61,210 bases of DNA. It comes from Lysinibacillus sp. FJAT-14745 (GTDB lineage: Bacteria > Bacillota > Bacilli > Bacillales_A > Planococcaceae). A program made the translations under genes and the position numbers. Of the stretch, positions 34,670-43,313 are shown one piece after another. A model generated the notes under the pieces. It was not told the origin of the DNA. It saw only the letters and a program-made list of their open reading frames with translations, and did not search any database. Each line of letters begins with the position of its first letter. The stretch's first letter is position 1. Where the stretch lies: contig NZ_LITM01000009.1 of NCBI RefSeq assembly GCF_001275675.1, positions 116,849 to 178,058 on the forward strand. Direction: 5' to 3'.

Positions 34670-35238
34670 CCTTCACTGTCCTCTCTTTTCATCATATCGT
34701 TGTAACATTCTATTGATAATGGATAAATTGGTTGTTTTGTGTCAATTAAAAATGCCAATGTATGGCGCACACAAGCACTCATCGCTTTATCCAAATGTTT
34801 TTTTGCTTTTTTTCGTAGACGATCAACACCATCAAATTTACGATTAGGTTCAATCATATCTGCAACAAAAATAATTTTTTCTAAACGGCTCATGCCTACG
34901 CGTCCTGTTGTATGAAAACGAATAGCATTTAACATATCCTCATCTGTAATGCCGAATTCGCTTTCTGCAATATATGCACCTACTGGACCATGCAGTAATT
35001 CACTACCCCAGCCAATAAGGCGAGCATCTAATTTTTCATCACGGACGATTTTCTCCATCCATTCGATATCTGCATATTTCGCAAGATCGTGAAGGATGGC
35101 AGCTATCTCAGCCTTTTTTTCATCCTCACCATATAATGTTGCTAGCTCAATGGCTGTTTCCATTACACCAATGGTATGAATATAGCGCTTCTCAGGCATG
35201 CGTGGCTTAATCGCCGCCAAGTACTGTTCGCGTTCCAT
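34666..35238 (-). CDS. yqeK: HD-domain diadenosine tetraphosphate hydrolase YqeK
   Basis: A 190-residue metal-dependent HD hydrolase. The key motifs are KRYIHTIGV with the first His, AAILHDLAKYAD with the HD pair, LLHGPVGAYIAE and IRFHTTGR. Family members split Ap4A symmetrically to two ADP. The start overlaps the end of nadD by 32 bases, an unusually long overlap suggesting strong coupling between NAD synthesis and this enzyme. Confidence 0.93.
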   Translation of the reverse strand: MEREQYLAAIKPRMPEKRYIHTIGVMETAIELATLYGEDEKKAEIAAILHDLAKYADIEWMEKIVRDEKLDARLIGWGSELLHGPVGAYIAESEFGITDEDMLNAIRFHTTGRVGMSRLEKIIFVADMIEPNRKFDGVDRLRKKAKKHLDKAMSACVRHTLAFLIDTKQPIYPLSIECYNDMMKREDSEG

Positions 35239-35797
35239 ATAGACCTTCCTCTCGTATGAACGTCTCTACCGCTTCAGGCAGTAAAAAAGTAATCGTTCCC
35301 CCAGTGGCAAGGCGTTCACGAATCAGTGTGGACGATAAATCGATTTGGGGAGCTTCCACCATTACTAATGGATACTCTGTTGTGGCCTCTGTTCCTGGAC
35401 GCTTTACTCCTACAAATTGCACAAGCTTCACTAATTCATCAATACAGTACCATGTATGAAGCGAATCAATCATGTCGCCGCCTATGATAAAGTAAAATTT
35501 CACATTAGGCTCTCTTATACACATCGCAGAAAGCGTCTTATATGAATAGGATACGCCACCCTTATCCACCTCATACGACTCCACAGAAAAATACGGATAT
35601 GGACTTATTGCACGCCTTACCATTTCAAGGCGTTCCACATCGCTAGCATCATGACGTGCGAACTTATGTGGTGGCAACGCATTTGGCATAAAGCGAACTT
35701 CATCTAGATCCAATGCATGCAGTACTTCATTAGCCATCATTAAATGTCCATTATGTGGTGGATTAAATGTACCTCCCAGTAAACCGACCTTTTTCAT
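35207..35797 (-). CDS. nadD: Nicotinate-nucleotide adenylyltransferase
   Basis: A 196-residue nucleotidyltransferase with GGTFNPPHNGHLMMA (the HxGH box), LPPHK, FIIGGDMIDSLHTWY and the C-terminal ISSTxIR-like SSTLIRERLATG. It makes deamido-NAD from nicotinate mononucleotide and ATP. It lies between yqeI and yqeK, as in B. subtilis. Confidence 0.96.
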   Translation of the reverse strand: MKKVGLLGGTFNPPHNGHLMMANEVLHALDLDEVRFMPNALPPHKFARHDASDVERLEMVRRAISPYPYFSVESYEVDKGGVSYSYKTLSAMCIREPNVKFYFIIGGDMIDSLHTWYCIDELVKLVQFVGVKRPGTEATTEYPLVMVEAPQIDLSSTLIRERLATGGTITFLLPEAVETFIREEGLYGTRTVLGGD

Positions 35798-35806
35798 CGT
35801 CTCACC

Positions 35807-36109
35807 TTATTTCGTTACTTTTGGTAATGCAATCTTTTTATGATTGCGTGACTCTTTATATAATACAACTGTCAGTCCAATTAATTGCACAAGCTCTGCA
35901 TGAGCACCTTTAGCAAGTGCTTCTGCCACTTCATGCTTGTCCTCCTCACAGTTATCTAAAATACGTACCTTAATCAACTCTCGTACTTCTAATGCTTCAC
36001 GAATTTGCTTTGTCATTTCATCATTAACGCCGCCTTTTCCTACTTGGAAAATCGGTGTTAAATGATGTGCTTCTGCACGTAAAAAACGTTTTTGTTTACC
36101 TGTTAACAT
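35807..36109 (-). CDS. yqeI: RNA-binding CRM-domain protein YqeI
   Basis: A 100-residue single-domain protein of the YhbY/CRM family: LTGKQKRFLRAEAHHLTPIFQVGKGG and a C-terminal beta sheet (LVQLIGLTVVLYKES). The GKGG loop is the RNA contact. E. coli YhbY associates with pre-50S particles. It sits five bases before the aroE stop in the same operon. Confidence 0.94.
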   Translation of the reverse strand: MLTGKQKRFLRAEAHHLTPIFQVGKGGVNDEMTKQIREALEVRELIKVRILDNCEEDKHEVAEALAKGAHAELVQLIGLTVVLYKESRNHKKIALPKVTK

Positions 36110-36114
36110 AAAAA

Positions 36115-36945
36115 TTAATTTCCTCCTAATTGCGCCTTTAATTGCGCAATCATTGAATTTGTATTTGGGTATTCAGCAAGCCAATGCTCAAAAGCAATAG
36201 CTCCTTGGTGAACGAACATTCCAAGACCCGTAACGACGGTTGCTCCTTTTTCCTCAGCCGCTTTTAAAAAAGGCGTCATTAATGGATTATACACAATATC
36301 GGCCACAATTGCGCCTTTTGCAAGTCGTTCTAATGAAAATGGCATTGAAAAATTGCCCGTAGCAAGTCCAGCCGATGTCATTTGCACTAAAATGCCGAAA
36401 TCAGCTAATGATTCCTCAGCCTCTGCTAAAGAAATAGCATTTCCTATACCTATTTCATCGACAATTGCTTGAGCATTGGCCACTGTGCGATTGGCAATGG
36501 TTAAATTCGTATAACCTTGCTGCTGCATAGCAAAAGCAATACCACGAGCAGCACCGCCCGCACCAATAAGAAGCACTGGCTTGTCTTTATGTGACTTGCC
36601 AACCGCTTCTTCTAGCGAACGCACAAAACCAACACCATCTGTATTGTATCCCTTTAATTTTCCTTCTTTTGTTCGGACAACCGTATTGACAGCTCCCATT
36701 TTTTCTGCCAACTCATCTAGCTCATCTAAATAAGGAATGATCGCTGTTTTATGTGGGATTGTAATGTTCCAGCCGCTTGCACCTAAAGTTTTCAAACCAG
36801 CAACCGCTGACTCCAAATTTTCAGAAGTTACACGCACTGGAATATACGTCGCATCTATCGACAGCTCCTCGAACCAAGCATTATGCATTGCTGGAGATTT
36901 CGAATGCTCAATTGGATCACCAATAACCGCAAACCATTTCTTCAT
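36115..36945 (-). CDS. aroE: Shikimate dehydrogenase
   Basis: A 276-residue NADP enzyme (AroD in B. subtilis naming). It has substrate-binding IGDPIEHSKSPAMHN and NITIPHKTAI with the catalytic Lys, the nucleotide loop GAGGAARGIAFAM with NRT after the second strand, and VADIVYNPLMTPFL. It reduces 3-dehydroshikimate in the aromatic amino acid pathway. Same operon as yqeH (30-base gap). Confidence 0.96.
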   Translation of the reverse strand: MKKWFAVIGDPIEHSKSPAMHNAWFEELSIDATYIPVRVTSENLESAVAGLKTLGASGWNITIPHKTAIIPYLDELDELAEKMGAVNTVVRTKEGKLKGYNTDGVGFVRSLEEAVGKSHKDKPVLLIGAGGAARGIAFAMQQQGYTNLTIANRTVANAQAIVDEIGIGNAISLAEAEESLADFGILVQMTSAGLATGNFSMPFSLERLAKGAIVADIVYNPLMTPFLKAAEEKGATVVTGLGMFVHQGAIAFEHWLAEYPNTNSMIAQLKAQLGGN

Positions 36946-36975
36946 TTCCTAGTCCCTCTTCTCTACTTGTACATC

Positions 36976-38079
36976 CTAAATTAGTGATGGGCGAATTGAA
37001 ACTTGTACACCCTTTGGTGCATAAGCTGCTACAACAACATTGGCATGCTGCACTGTAATCCATCCAAGACCAGAGAATACAACGTCTGTTTTCGCTTCTT
37101 TGATAGAGAACTCATGACGCACTAATGGCGGTAGCTGTTCTATAAATTCAGCAGTTGGAGGTGCCAGTAATTCACCCTTATGCTCTTCATACAATGTATC
37201 TGCCTTCTCAAGCTTTGTACGGTGTATTGGTAAGTCATTTGCCACGTGTACCGTAAATGCCGAACGGTCTCCTTGAATAAAGTCAAAACGAGCAAGAGCA
37301 CCGATAAATAATGTTTGTCCTGCATTTTGTTGATATACTTTTGGCTTTATTTCTTTTTTAGGCATAATATATTTTAATTCGCTAGCGTCAATATGGTGTG
37401 CCATCTGATGGTGATTAATAATTCCTGGTGTATCATATAATGCACTACCATCATCTAATGGAATTTCAATCATATCTAAAGTAGTACCTGGGAAATGAGA
37501 AGTTGTAATAATCTCACCTTCACCAGTAGCTTGCTTGATAATGCGATTAATGAACGTGGATTTCCCAACATTTGTACAACCTACAACGTACACATTTTGT
37601 CCATTACGGTACTCATCAATGGCTTCCATCGCTTCAGCCATTCCTTTACCTTTATGGGCACTCACTAAAAGTACATCGACAGGTTGTAGACCAAGAGCCT
37701 TTGCTTCACGTTTTAGCCAATTAATCACTTTTTTCGGTTTCACAGATTTCGGTAATAGATCGGCTTTATTCGCGATTAATAACACAGGATTTTTCCCAAC
37801 GAAGCGGTGAAGTCCTGGTAACCAGCTCCCATTGAAGTCAAATATATCAACAATTTTTACGATTAAGCCTTGCTGTGTTCCAAGACCGTTTAATATGCGT
37901 AAAAAGTCGTCATCTGTTAATGACACTGGTTGAATTTCATTATAATTTTTCAAACGGAAGCAACGTTGGCAAATGACCACGTCTTTTTCTAATGATGATG
38001 GGGGTGCAAACCCAACTGCTGTTTTATCTTCTGTTTGAATTGTTGTACCACAGCCAATACAATTTGGCATTTCGTTCAT
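36976..38079 (-). CDS. yqeH: Ribosome-assembly GTPase YqeH
   Basis: A 367-residue circularly permuted GTPase. A zinc finger (CIGCG and CQRC, residues 6-35) comes first; then the G4 motif LLIANKADLL precedes G1 GCTNVGKSTFIN and G3 DTPG, the reverse of the normal order. The C-terminal domain is the RNA-binding extension. It is needed for 30S assembly. The ATG at 38079 is preceded by GGGAGG and overlaps the yqeG stop (ATGA). Confidence 0.96.
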   Translation of the reverse strand: MNEMPNCIGCGTTIQTEDKTAVGFAPPSSLEKDVVICQRCFRLKNYNEIQPVSLTDDDFLRILNGLGTQQGLIVKIVDIFDFNGSWLPGLHRFVGKNPVLLIANKADLLPKSVKPKKVINWLKREAKALGLQPVDVLLVSAHKGKGMAEAMEAIDEYRNGQNVYVVGCTNVGKSTFINRIIKQATGEGEIITTSHFPGTTLDMIEIPLDDGSALYDTPGIINHHQMAHHIDASELKYIMPKKEIKPKVYQQNAGQTLFIGALARFDFIQGDRSAFTVHVANDLPIHRTKLEKADTLYEEHKGELLAPPTAEFIEQLPPLVRHEFSIKEAKTDVVFSGLGWITVQHANVVVAAYAPKGVQVSIRPSLI

Positions 38080-38597
38080 TCTTTTTCCTCCCAAGTAGTG
38101 ATTCCTTTTCGTTTCAAATTATTGAACACACGACGTTCAATAAATCGATTGAATTTAGTTACGAGCCCATCTGATTGTGCAACTGGTTTTACTAGTACCG
38201 TATGCAACCCTAAGCGATTTGCGCCCATTACATCTGTTAGTAGTTGGTCTCCTACCATTACTACTTCCTGTGGTCGTAACCCTAATTGAATAATTGCACT
38301 ATAAAAGGCATTACGAAGTGGCTTTCTCGCCTTATGAATATAAGGAATACCTAATGGCTCAGCAAATTGCTTTACACGTGCTTCTTTGTTATTCGACGCA
38401 ATAATAACACGAATGCCTGATTCTTTCATAATGCGCAGCCAAATAATAAGTTCTTCCGTTGCATCTGCACGGTCCCATTCCACAAGCGTATTATCTAAAT
38501 CCGTAATAATACCTTTAATGCCTAAGTCTTGAAGCTTTTCCGGTGTAATTTCATAAATACTCGTGACAAATTCATCTGGTAATAAAAAATTATACAA
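38076..38597 (-). CDS. yqeG: HAD-family phosphatase YqeG
   Basis: A 173-residue HAD hydrolase of the YqeG/GEP4 type, with the catalytic loop ITDLDNTLVEW, the second motif IIASNN, and the third VVMVGDQLLTDVMGANRLG. GEP4 relatives dephosphorylate phosphatidylglycerol phosphate, and the phospholipid genes psd and pssA are next door, so a lipid role is plausible. The start is TTG, after AGGGG. First gene of the yqe operon. Confidence 0.93.
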   Translation of the reverse strand: MYNFLLPDEFVTSIYEITPEKLQDLGIKGIITDLDNTLVEWDRADATEELIIWLRIMKESGIRVIIASNNKEARVKQFAEPLGIPYIHKARKPLRNAFYSAIIQLGLRPQEVVMVGDQLLTDVMGANRLGLHTVLVKPVAQSDGLVTKFNRFIERRVFNNLKRKGITTWEEKE

Positions 38598-38633
38598 AAT
38601 AGCGACCCCTAATCTAAACGTATTATTCGACCA

Positions 38634-39416
38634 TTATAGCATATTTGCAAAGGCTTCACCCATTCGAATTGGGCTTCCTTGTACAACATTTTCCGTAAAT
38701 TCTATTGCACCCTTTTCAAACAGCATAACTACTGTTGAACCGAATGAAAAATAGCCGACTTCTTCACCCTTACGCCACTGTGTTGTTGTATTAGTAAGCA
38801 CGATAGAGTTTACAAAGGTAGCACCAACTTTAATAAATGCTACCTGCTGATTATTAGCCACTTTCAGCTCCGTTACTGAACGATAATTGTGTGAAATTGG
38901 TTTTTTACCGTATGTAAGACCGAGCTGATTAACAGGATAGGATTTTTGACCAAGTGTATATTGTCTTAGCACTTCCCCATCGATCGGGCTATGAATACGG
39001 TGATAATCTGCAGGACTCAAGTAAAACACGATATAGTGTCCATCTGCATATTGTGAAGCACGTTCTGTATTGCCAAGTAAATCTTGTAAAGCATAAGGCT
39101 TACCCTTTACAAGAAACGTCATATCCCATTCGATACGTCCAAATGATTCCACTTTGGCATCCACTGGACTTACATAGGTAGTGGGATTTAGTTCAATTGG
39201 ACGTGCATGTTCTAAAAGCTCTCTTGTAAAAAAATCATGTAAACTTGAAAAATGTTGTTGTTTTTTTGAAACTTCTTCAAGATTAATATCGTATACCTTC
39301 ATGTAACTTGGAATAATACGTTTACTCCACTTTGCTTTTGCAATAGATTGCAAAAGATGGGAAGATTGCTTTCCATTCGTTAATTCAATCAAGCGTTGAT
39401 ATAGTTTTTCTTTCAT
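38634..39416 (-). CDS. psd: Phosphatidylserine decarboxylase
   Basis: A 260-residue proenzyme. It has the conserved VSPVDAKVE region, DYHRIHSPIDG with the active-site His, and the autocleavage motif FGST near residue 229 (usually LGST), where the Ser becomes the pyruvoyl cofactor. It makes phosphatidylethanolamine from phosphatidylserine. It is divergent from pssA, which makes its substrate; a shared regulatory region of 94 bases lies between. Confidence 0.96.
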   Translation of the reverse strand: MKEKLYQRLIELTNGKQSSHLLQSIAKAKWSKRIIPSYMKVYDINLEEVSKKQQHFSSLHDFFTRELLEHARPIELNPTTYVSPVDAKVESFGRIEWDMTFLVKGKPYALQDLLGNTERASQYADGHYIVFYLSPADYHRIHSPIDGEVLRQYTLGQKSYPVNQLGLTYGKKPISHNYRSVTELKVANNQQVAFIKVGATFVNSIVLTNTTTQWRKGEEVGYFSFGSTVVMLFEKGAIEFTENVVQGSPIRMGEAFANML

Positions 39417-39510
39417 AAAACAAAACCCCTATCGATTAATTTAGACTGTCAATTTTTTCGCATTCGAAGTATAATGGTACAATATCTTAAGTGCAAAGGA
39501 GTGATCCCCC

Positions 39511-40053
39511 TTGTTTTTTTATCACAAGTTGGTGGATACCACGGTTAAGAAAATGAAATCGCAAGCAGCAAACTTTATCACAATCAGTAATATGTCCTTC
39601 GGCGGCGCGGCCATAATGGCTACACTACACGAATACTATAGCTACAGTGTCTTGTTTATCTTTATCGCAGCCCTTCTTGATCGCTATGACGGAAAGGTAG
39701 CTAGAGCGCTCGGACAAGTGTCTGATCTAGGTAAACAATTAGATTCTATGAGTGATATTATATCATTTGGTGTGGCGCCTGCATTATTAATGTATAAAGT
39801 TGTCTTAGTCGACTTTGGTTTCGTCGGCATGACGATGACAGTACTATACATCATCTGCGGTGCGATGAGATTAGCTCGCTTTAATATTACTGAAGCAAAC
39901 GGCTATTTTACAGGGTTACCAATTACAGCTGCAGGTACGATCTTAACTTTAACGTATTTTGCATCTAATACGTTCCACCCGGCATTTTATCTTTTCCTAT
40001 TCCCAATACTAGCATTACTAATGATTAGTACAATCACGTTAAAAAAAGTGTAA
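39511..40053 (+). CDS. pssA: CDP-diacylglycerol-serine phosphatidyltransferase
   Basis: A 180-residue integral membrane protein of the CDP-alcohol phosphatidyltransferase family. The catalytic signature D-G-x2-A-R-x8-G-x3-D-x3-D is complete in DRYDGKVARALGQVSDLGKQ followed by LDSMSD. It joins CDP-diacylglycerol to serine, feeding Psd. The start is TTG nine bases after AAAGGAG; an ATG at codon 15 is an alternative. Confidence 0.93.
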   Translation: MFFYHKLVDTTVKKMKSQAANFITISNMSFGGAAIMATLHEYYSYSVLFIFIAALLDRYDGKVARALGQVSDLGKQLDSMSDIISFGVAPALLMYKVVLVDFGFVGMTMTVLYIICGAMRLARFNITEANGYFTGLPITAAGTILTLTYFASNTFHPAFYLFLFPILALLMISTITLKKV

Positions 40054-40076
40054 CAGCGCATTTGCTGTTGCACTTT
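40045..40076 (+). terminator. pssA terminator
   Basis: AAAGTGTAACAGC pairs with GCTGTTGCACTTT around GCATTT, followed by a T-run. It begins within the last codons of pssA. Confidence 0.88.
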
Positions 40077-40140
40077 TTTTCATTTAACACAGTTTCATAA
40101 CATATACTGTCGAAAAATGGGGAAAGGATGAAATCATTCA

Positions 40141-40848
40141 ATGAGCGGAATTTTTACATCTATGTTGCAGTTATGGCTTGAGATCCCAGCGTTACTTGGC
40201 TATTTAAAGGGGCAAACATTCCATAAACCCTTTTCAAAAGAAGAGGAAGCTGCTTGTATTGAACGATTTTTAGGCGGTGATGAGCAAGCGCGTCTTGACC
40301 TAATTGAACGCAATATGAGACTTGTCGCACACGTTGTGAAGAAATTCCACCCAAAGCATGAACAGCTTGATGATTATATTTCCATCGGCACTATTGGGCT
40401 TATGAAAGCTGTAGAAAGTTATACTCCCGACAAAAAAACCCGTCTTGCCACTTATGCAGCCCGCTGTATCGAAAATGAAATTTTAATGCATCTGCGTACA
40501 CAGAAAAAAGTGCAAAAAGATGTTAGCCTATTTGAGCCAATCGGTACAGATAAAGATGGTAATGCCCTACAAATCCGCGATCTCTTACAATGCGATGAAG
40601 AGAGTGCAACAGAAAAACTTGAACATAAAGAACATGTTGCACAACTATACCATTATTTGCATATGCTTGACGAACGTGAACTCGAAATCGTCACACTTCG
40701 TTATGGTCTTAACCAGCAGGATGCACTCACACAAAAGGAAATCGCTGCACGTTTAAATATTTCTCGAAGCTATGTATCTCGCATTGAAAAGCGAGCACTT
40801 ATTAAACTCTATCAATTATATAAACGAGATCAAAAGATAATTGAGTAA
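40141..40848 (+). CDS. sigK: Sporulation sigma factor SigK, uninterrupted
   Basis: A 235-residue sigma-70-family factor with a hydrophobic pro-sequence of about 20 residues (MSGIFTSMLQLWLEIPALLGY) that must be cut before activity in the mother cell. Region 2 (ERNMRLVAHVVKKFH; YISIGTIGLMKAVESY; TRLATYAARCIENEI) and region 4 (LTQKEIAARLNISRSYVSRIEKRAL) are intact. In B. subtilis the gene is split by the skin element; here it is continuous. AAAGGATG lies upstream of the ATG. Confidence 0.96.
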   Translation: MSGIFTSMLQLWLEIPALLGYLKGQTFHKPFSKEEEAACIERFLGGDEQARLDLIERNMRLVAHVVKKFHPKHEQLDDYISIGTIGLMKAVESYTPDKKTRLATYAARCIENEILMHLRTQKKVQKDVSLFEPIGTDKDGNALQIRDLLQCDEESATEKLEHKEHVAQLYHYLHMLDERELEIVTLRYGLNQQDALTQKEIAARLNISRSYVSRIEKRALIKLYQLYKRDQKIIE

Positions 40849-40944
40849 TATATTGTAAATTGATAATTATAAAATTACAATAAATCCATTACATTATTCT
40901 GCGAGTAATCTTGTATTTTTTGTTACAAAAGTAACCCTTAGGCT

Positions 40945-41070
40945 TATCATCATAACGTGGAGTTGATTTCCGCTCCGGCTGGGCGCTTTCCTTTGAGCGT
41001 CCAACCTCCACACCAATCAACTTGTAGGGAACGTTTTAACAAATGTCATACCGAACTTTCCGGTAATTAG
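40945..41070. repeat. MITE-like intergenic repeat
   Basis: Left end ATCATCATAACGTGG, TTGATTTCCGCTCCGGCTGGGC, and right part AACGTTTTAACAAATGTCAT...TTTCCGGTAATTAG, where the right inverted end has decayed. It lies downstream of sigK. Confidence 0.7.
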
Positions 41071-41106
41071 CCCATCCTTAGAAGTTAGCATAAATCATTA
41101 AGCTAA

Positions 41107-41149
41107 AAAAAGCTCCCTTGCGTCATTAAATGTCGCAAGAGAGCTTTTT
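41107..41149. terminator. Bidirectional terminator
   Basis: AAAAAGCTC-CTTGCG pairs with CGCAAG-GAGCTTTTT around an 11-base loop. It sits between the sigK transcript and the 30-codon gene on the minus strand. Confidence 0.82.
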
Positions 41150-41152
41150 CTC

Positions 41153-41245
41153 TTAATGAAATTCTACAGATTCTGATAGTTCTACTGAAATAAGTGTACC
41201 GAGTAACATTGTTATAATGACTGCACCCGCTGTTAAAAATAGCAT
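41153..41245 (-). CDS. 30-residue single-helix membrane protein
   Basis: The frame encodes MLFLTAGAVIITMLLGTLIS followed by VELSESVEFH. It starts at an ATG eight bases after GGGAGG and ends just before a strong terminator, which is good support for a real small gene. The product would be one transmembrane helix with an acidic tail. It has no signature I recognise. Being next to sigK, a sporulation role is possible but unproven. Confidence 0.6.
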   Translation of the reverse strand: MLFLTAGAVIITMLLGTLISVELSESVEFH

Positions 41246-41385
41246 TTTGAATGCCTCCCATCTAAATATGAAGAGATTTATTTAACAACAGTTTAGCACT
41301 AGCGAGACTTTTAAACTGTGATTTTTCTCACATTCAAAGGCACTCATTTTGACTATTTTGTGTAGTTTAGATTGGTGAAAACTAA

Positions 41386-41419
41386 AAATCAGTGGGGATG
41401 AAGAAAACCCCACTGATTT
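41386..41419. terminator. mtnN terminator
   Basis: AAATCAGTGGGG pairs perfectly with CCCCACTGATTT around a 10-base loop, directly after the mtnN stop on the minus strand, with a T-run following. Confidence 0.9.
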
Positions 41420-41426
41420 AAAATTT

Positions 41427-42119
41427 TTATAACGATTCGATAGCTTTTAATACGATTTGTGTTGAATGTTTTGCAGCTATTGGTAAAAACTCATCGAAGC
41501 TAATATTCGATTCTTTTCCAGCAATATCTGATAAAGCACGAATAACAACAAACGAAGTACCAAATTGATAGCATACTTGTGCAACGGCTGCTGCTTCCAT
41601 CTCAACTGCCTTCATTTGTGGGAAATGCTGACGGACAGCTTCTACACGAACAGGATCATTCATAAAGGCATCTCCTGAGCAAATTAAACCAATACCATAT
41701 TGGTGCTCTCCAACAGCCTCTACTGCCTCTTCAGCCACTTTCATAAGTTTTTCATCTGATTTGTAAGCTGCTGGCATACCAGCCATCTGACCCATTTCAT
41801 AACCGAAAATCGTTACATCTACATCATGATGACGAACTTCATCTGAAATAACGACTGCGCCTACTTCAAGAGATTCATCATAGCCTCCTGCAGAGCCCGT
41901 ATTAATGACTACATCAGGCTTGAATTCATGTAATAGAATAGTAGTTGACATTGCAGCATTCACTTTACCAATACCGCTTTTTAACAAAACTACCTCTTTC
42001 TCTTTATAAGTTCCTGTTGTATATTCACTGCCTGCAATTGTTGAGCTTTTTGCCTGATCTAATGAAGCTCGTAAAAGCTCTACTTCCTCTTCCATTGCGC
42101 CGATTACTGCAATTTTCAT
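41427..42119 (-). CDS. mtnN: MTA/SAH nucleosidase
   Basis: A 230-residue phosphorylase-fold hydrolase: [16 protein letters not shown] at the start (catalytic Glu in EEE), [23 protein letters not shown], and [13 protein letters not shown] with the conserved ME-E, then [11 protein letters not shown]. It removes adenine from methylthioadenosine and S-adenosylhomocysteine, recycling methionine and quorum-signal precursors. In B. subtilis mtnN lies with mccA/mccB and yrrT between yrrS and other genes; those are absent here. Confidence 0.96.
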   Translation of the reverse strand: MKIAVIGAMEEEVELLRASLDQAKSSTIAGSEYTTGTYKEKEVVLLKSGIGKVNAAMSTTILLHEFKPDVVINTGSAGGYDESLEVGAVVISDEVRHHDVDVTIFGYEMGQMAGMPAAYKSDEKLMKVAEEAVEAVGEHQYGIGLICSGDAFMNDPVRVEAVRQHFPQMKAVEMEAAAVAQVCYQFGTSFVVIRALSDIAGKESNISFDEFLPIAAKHSTQIVLKAIESL

Positions 42120-42181
42120 GTCTATGTTACTTCCCTTCTTTATTCAACTCTATTAAAAAATAAACAAACGAGTTATTTTCG

Positions 42182-42835
42182 TCAATAGGCGCCATTTAGT
42201 GTTTTTAGTTGCTCAAGTTTTACTGGTGTCCAGCCTTCGTTGTCGACCCATTCCATACTAACTCGATACATTTTTGTCTTATCTTTCGTTGAAACTGTTG
42301 CAATAGCAGAATTGGCGCTACCGTTATTTCCCATACGCCAGATAATCATATTGTCCTTTTCGATGCCTGTAACGGCCGTAACTGTTGCTACCTTTTCAGC
42401 CCAGTCTACTGACTTACCATCGTAAGAAGACACATGCTGACCTGTTTGTGTTGTAGGTGTAGGTTCCCAATTTTTATTTGTTATGACCTTGTCAACAATT
42501 GGGTTGTCTGAAGTACTTTCAGTAGTAGCGTCCCGTTCAGATGTTTGAGTTCCATCTGTAGACCCTTCCTTTGCTGATTTTTCCTCTTGAGCTGATTCAT
42601 CATTTTTTTGCTCTTTAGAAGGCTTTTCCTTCACATTTTCTTTATCGTTCTTCTGTTCCTGTTTCGGCTCGTTTTTCTCAGCCTTTCCTGCATCATCCTG
42701 CCATTTAAACACAAATGTTGCTGTTATAATAATTAATATCACGACAATACCAATTAAAACATTCAATAGTTTATCTAGCTTTTTATTACGAGATGGCTGC
42801 AAATGACGACTGCTTCGAGTTTGTCGTTCACTCAT
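42182..42835 (-). CDS. yrrS: YrrS-family membrane protein (DUF1510)
   Basis: A 217-residue protein with a basic cytosolic N-terminus, one transmembrane helix (about residues 22-44), a long Glu/Lys/Gln/Asn-rich extracellular linker (about 50-105) and a folded C-terminal domain (VGHVSSYD-like GQHVSSYDGKSVDWAEKV; MIIWRMGNNGSANSAIATVST) matching YrrS. In B. subtilis yrrS is cotranscribed with pbpI, a class B penicillin-binding protein, in the forespore. Here pbpI is missing and a MITE-like repeat occupies the gap before greA. Confidence 0.85.
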   Translation of the reverse strand: MSERQTRSSRHLQPSRNKKLDKLLNVLIGIVVILIIITATFVFKWQDDAGKAEKNEPKQEQKNDKENVKEKPSKEQKNDESAQEEKSAKEGSTDGTQTSERDATTESTSDNPIVDKVITNKNWEPTPTTQTGQHVSSYDGKSVDWAEKVATVTAVTGIEKDNMIIWRMGNNGSANSAIATVSTKDKTKMYRVSMEWVDNEGWTPVKLEQLKTLNGAY

Positions 42836-42950
42836 GAAGTCTCCCCCTCTCTAGCCAATATTCTATCAAGTTCAACAGTACTTGCAAAATAATTGTGCTC
42901 ATATATTTTTTAATAGAGAAATATCTCGGCATATTTTCAATGATTTTTGG

Positions 42951-43154
42951 ATCATCACCAAAACGTATGGTTGATTTCCGTTCCGACTGGGCGCTTTGTT
43001 GCTGACGCTACGCTTTCGCACAGATAAAACATTTGCCGCTGACGCTTCGCTTTCGCGCAGAGCAAAGCTTCCTGGAGTCGCCCAGTCGTAACGAAGATCA
43101 ACTTATTTACATAGTAGTCGTTTTAACAAAAGTCATCAACTACTTTTAGTGATG
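42951..43154. repeat. MITE-like intergenic repeat
   Basis: Ends ATCATCACCAAAACGT and ACTTTTAGTGATGA form the inverted termini. Inside, TTGATTTCCGTTCCGACTGGGC is followed by two GCTGACGCTWCGCTTTCGC units and GGAGTCGCCCAGTCGTAACG; outer parts (CGACTGGGCG and CGCCCAGTCG) can pair into a long stem. Confidence 0.82.
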
Positions 43155-43264
43155 AACAGGATTTTACCATTGATGTGAAAACTTACATAGAATATCGATT
43201 CAAGAAGCAACTTCTCCTTGGCGTAATTGCTGTCGCTTAAAAAACATTTGCTGGATGAAGAGAA

Positions 43265-43304
43265 AAGCAGCTAGCTCTCCTTTCAAAAGATAAGCTAACT
43301 GCTT
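43265..43304 (-). terminator. greA terminator
   Basis: On the minus strand AAGCAGTTAGCT pairs with AGCTAGCTGCTT around a 16-base loop, followed by TTCTCTT. It directly follows greA. Confidence 0.8.
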
Positions 43305-43313
43305 GTACAAAAA

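Noticed and set aside
40160-40354. Small ORF antisense to sigK
   Set aside because: No ribosome binding site and no conserved content; shadow of sigK.
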